Positions 5,339-5,668 of a stretch of 5,668 bases of DNA are shown here, one piece after another. The stretch is from an uncultured Verrucomicrobia subdivision 3 bacterium (GTDB lineage Bacteria > Verrucomicrobiota > Verrucomicrobiia > Limisphaerales > UBA11358). Position numbers and translations under genes: made by a program. The notes under the pieces are model-generated. The model did not search any database. It saw only the letters and a list, made by a program, of their open reading frames with translations, and was not told the origin of the DNA. Numbering within the stretch: position 1 is the stretch's first letter; each line of letters starts with the position of its first letter. Where the stretch lies: contig CAIOUK010000046.1 in NCBI GenBank assembly GCA_903861445.1, positions 1 to 5,668 of the forward strand, in the 5' to 3' direction.

Positions 5339-5668
5339 ATGGCGACACCAAATTCTTCGGCTCCTTCGGAAACTCGCGCAGCGTATTGGCGACGTGTCTT
5401 GCGCCCTCTGTTTTGGTGGTTGTTGCTTGTGCTGGTGCTGTTCGGGATTCACACCCATCAACGTTTGTTGGAAAAGACCCGGCTTAATTTCACAGTCACG
5501 CTTGGCGGCGGACAATTGTCATTATTTAATCCAGCTTCGGCAACTTTTGATGGGAAGGCTATCGCCAGTGGCTACAATATTCCTCTGGGACATCATCAGT
5601 TCACGATCACACATCCCAAAGGAGACACTTTTTCAACCAACCTGTTTATTTGGTATGGCCCGCATAAT
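5339..5668 (+). CDS. Membrane-anchored protein with PEGA-like domain (partial, runs off the window)
   Basis: Open from ATG at 5339 to the last base, 110 residues without a stop, so the 3' part is missing. Residues 1-21 are Ala/Ser/Arg-rich (ETRAAYWRRVLRP), followed by a single strong hydrophobic helix at about 22-38 (FWWLLLVLVLFGI). The arginines before the helix suggest the N-terminus is in the cytoplasm and the rest is outside. After the helix, a beta-rich stretch reads FTVTLGGGQ, then NPASATFDGKAI, IPLGHHQFTITHPKG and FIWYG. The order 'small residues, DGK, I-P-L-G-x-H-x-F-x-I' resembles a PEGA domain, a small beta fold in surface or periplasmic proteins. This is a resemblance, not a confirmed match. 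The full protein may carry further domains. It is divergent from the ATPase operon and has no clear Shine-Dalgarno (GGGTTAAATT precedes the ATG). Confidence 0.75.
   Translation, partial: MATPNSSAPSETRAAYWRRVLRPLFWWLLLVLVLFGIHTHQRLLEKTRLNFTVTLGGGQLSLFNPASATFDGKAIASGYNIPLGHHQFTITHPKGDTFSTNLFIWYGPHN

Noticed and set aside
5219..5515. Minus-strand 98-codon frame across the divergent intergenic region
   Set aside because: It is antisense to the plus-strand membrane gene, has a biased low-quality composition and no motif.

Overview
The window looks like a piece of a bacterial chromosome or metagenomic contig with moderate to high G+C. The best guess is Verrucomicrobiota (or a neighbouring Planctomycetes-type lineage). 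That guess rests on the look of the protein families, the near-absence of Shine-Dalgarno sequences before most genes, and several protein families remembered from those groups. It is an inference and no marker gene confirms it. No rRNA, tRNA, CRISPR array, transposase, relaxase or integrase is visible.

Layout: nearly everything is on the minus strand and reads from right to left. At the right end a 148-bp intergenic region rich in palindromes separates two divergent genes. A plus-strand membrane protein with a PEGA-like domain starts at 5339 and runs off the window. The main minus-strand operon starts at 5190. It encodes (i) a 253-residue protein with two membrane helices, (ii) a 1062-residue VirD4/TraD-like AAA+ ATPase starting 11 bases after the stop of (i), and (iii) a small basic Cys-rich DUF6788-type protein starting 8 bases after the stop of (ii).

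Left of this, after a 77-bp gap (to the outer start at 777) that holds a plausible sigma70-like promoter, lies a more A/T-rich cassette of three very small genes: 70 aa, 76 aa with a zinc-ribbon-like Cys pattern, and 48 aa. The 48-aa gene overlaps its predecessor by ATGA and falls below usual ORF length cut-offs. A convincing intrinsic terminator at the left edge ends this cassette.

How the genes may work together: the ATPase has all the P-loop motifs of a DNA-pumping type IV coupling protein but no membrane helix of its own. The gene immediately upstream encodes a two-helix membrane protein. The simplest reading is a split coupling-protein-like machine, membrane anchor plus cytoplasmic motor, with a proline-rich tether to a C-terminal PD-(D/E)XK-like domain. 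It has no visible conjugation genes beside it. Whether it moves DNA, processes DNA, or defends against it cannot be decided from this window. The tiny-gene cassette appears to be a separate transcription unit of unknown function.
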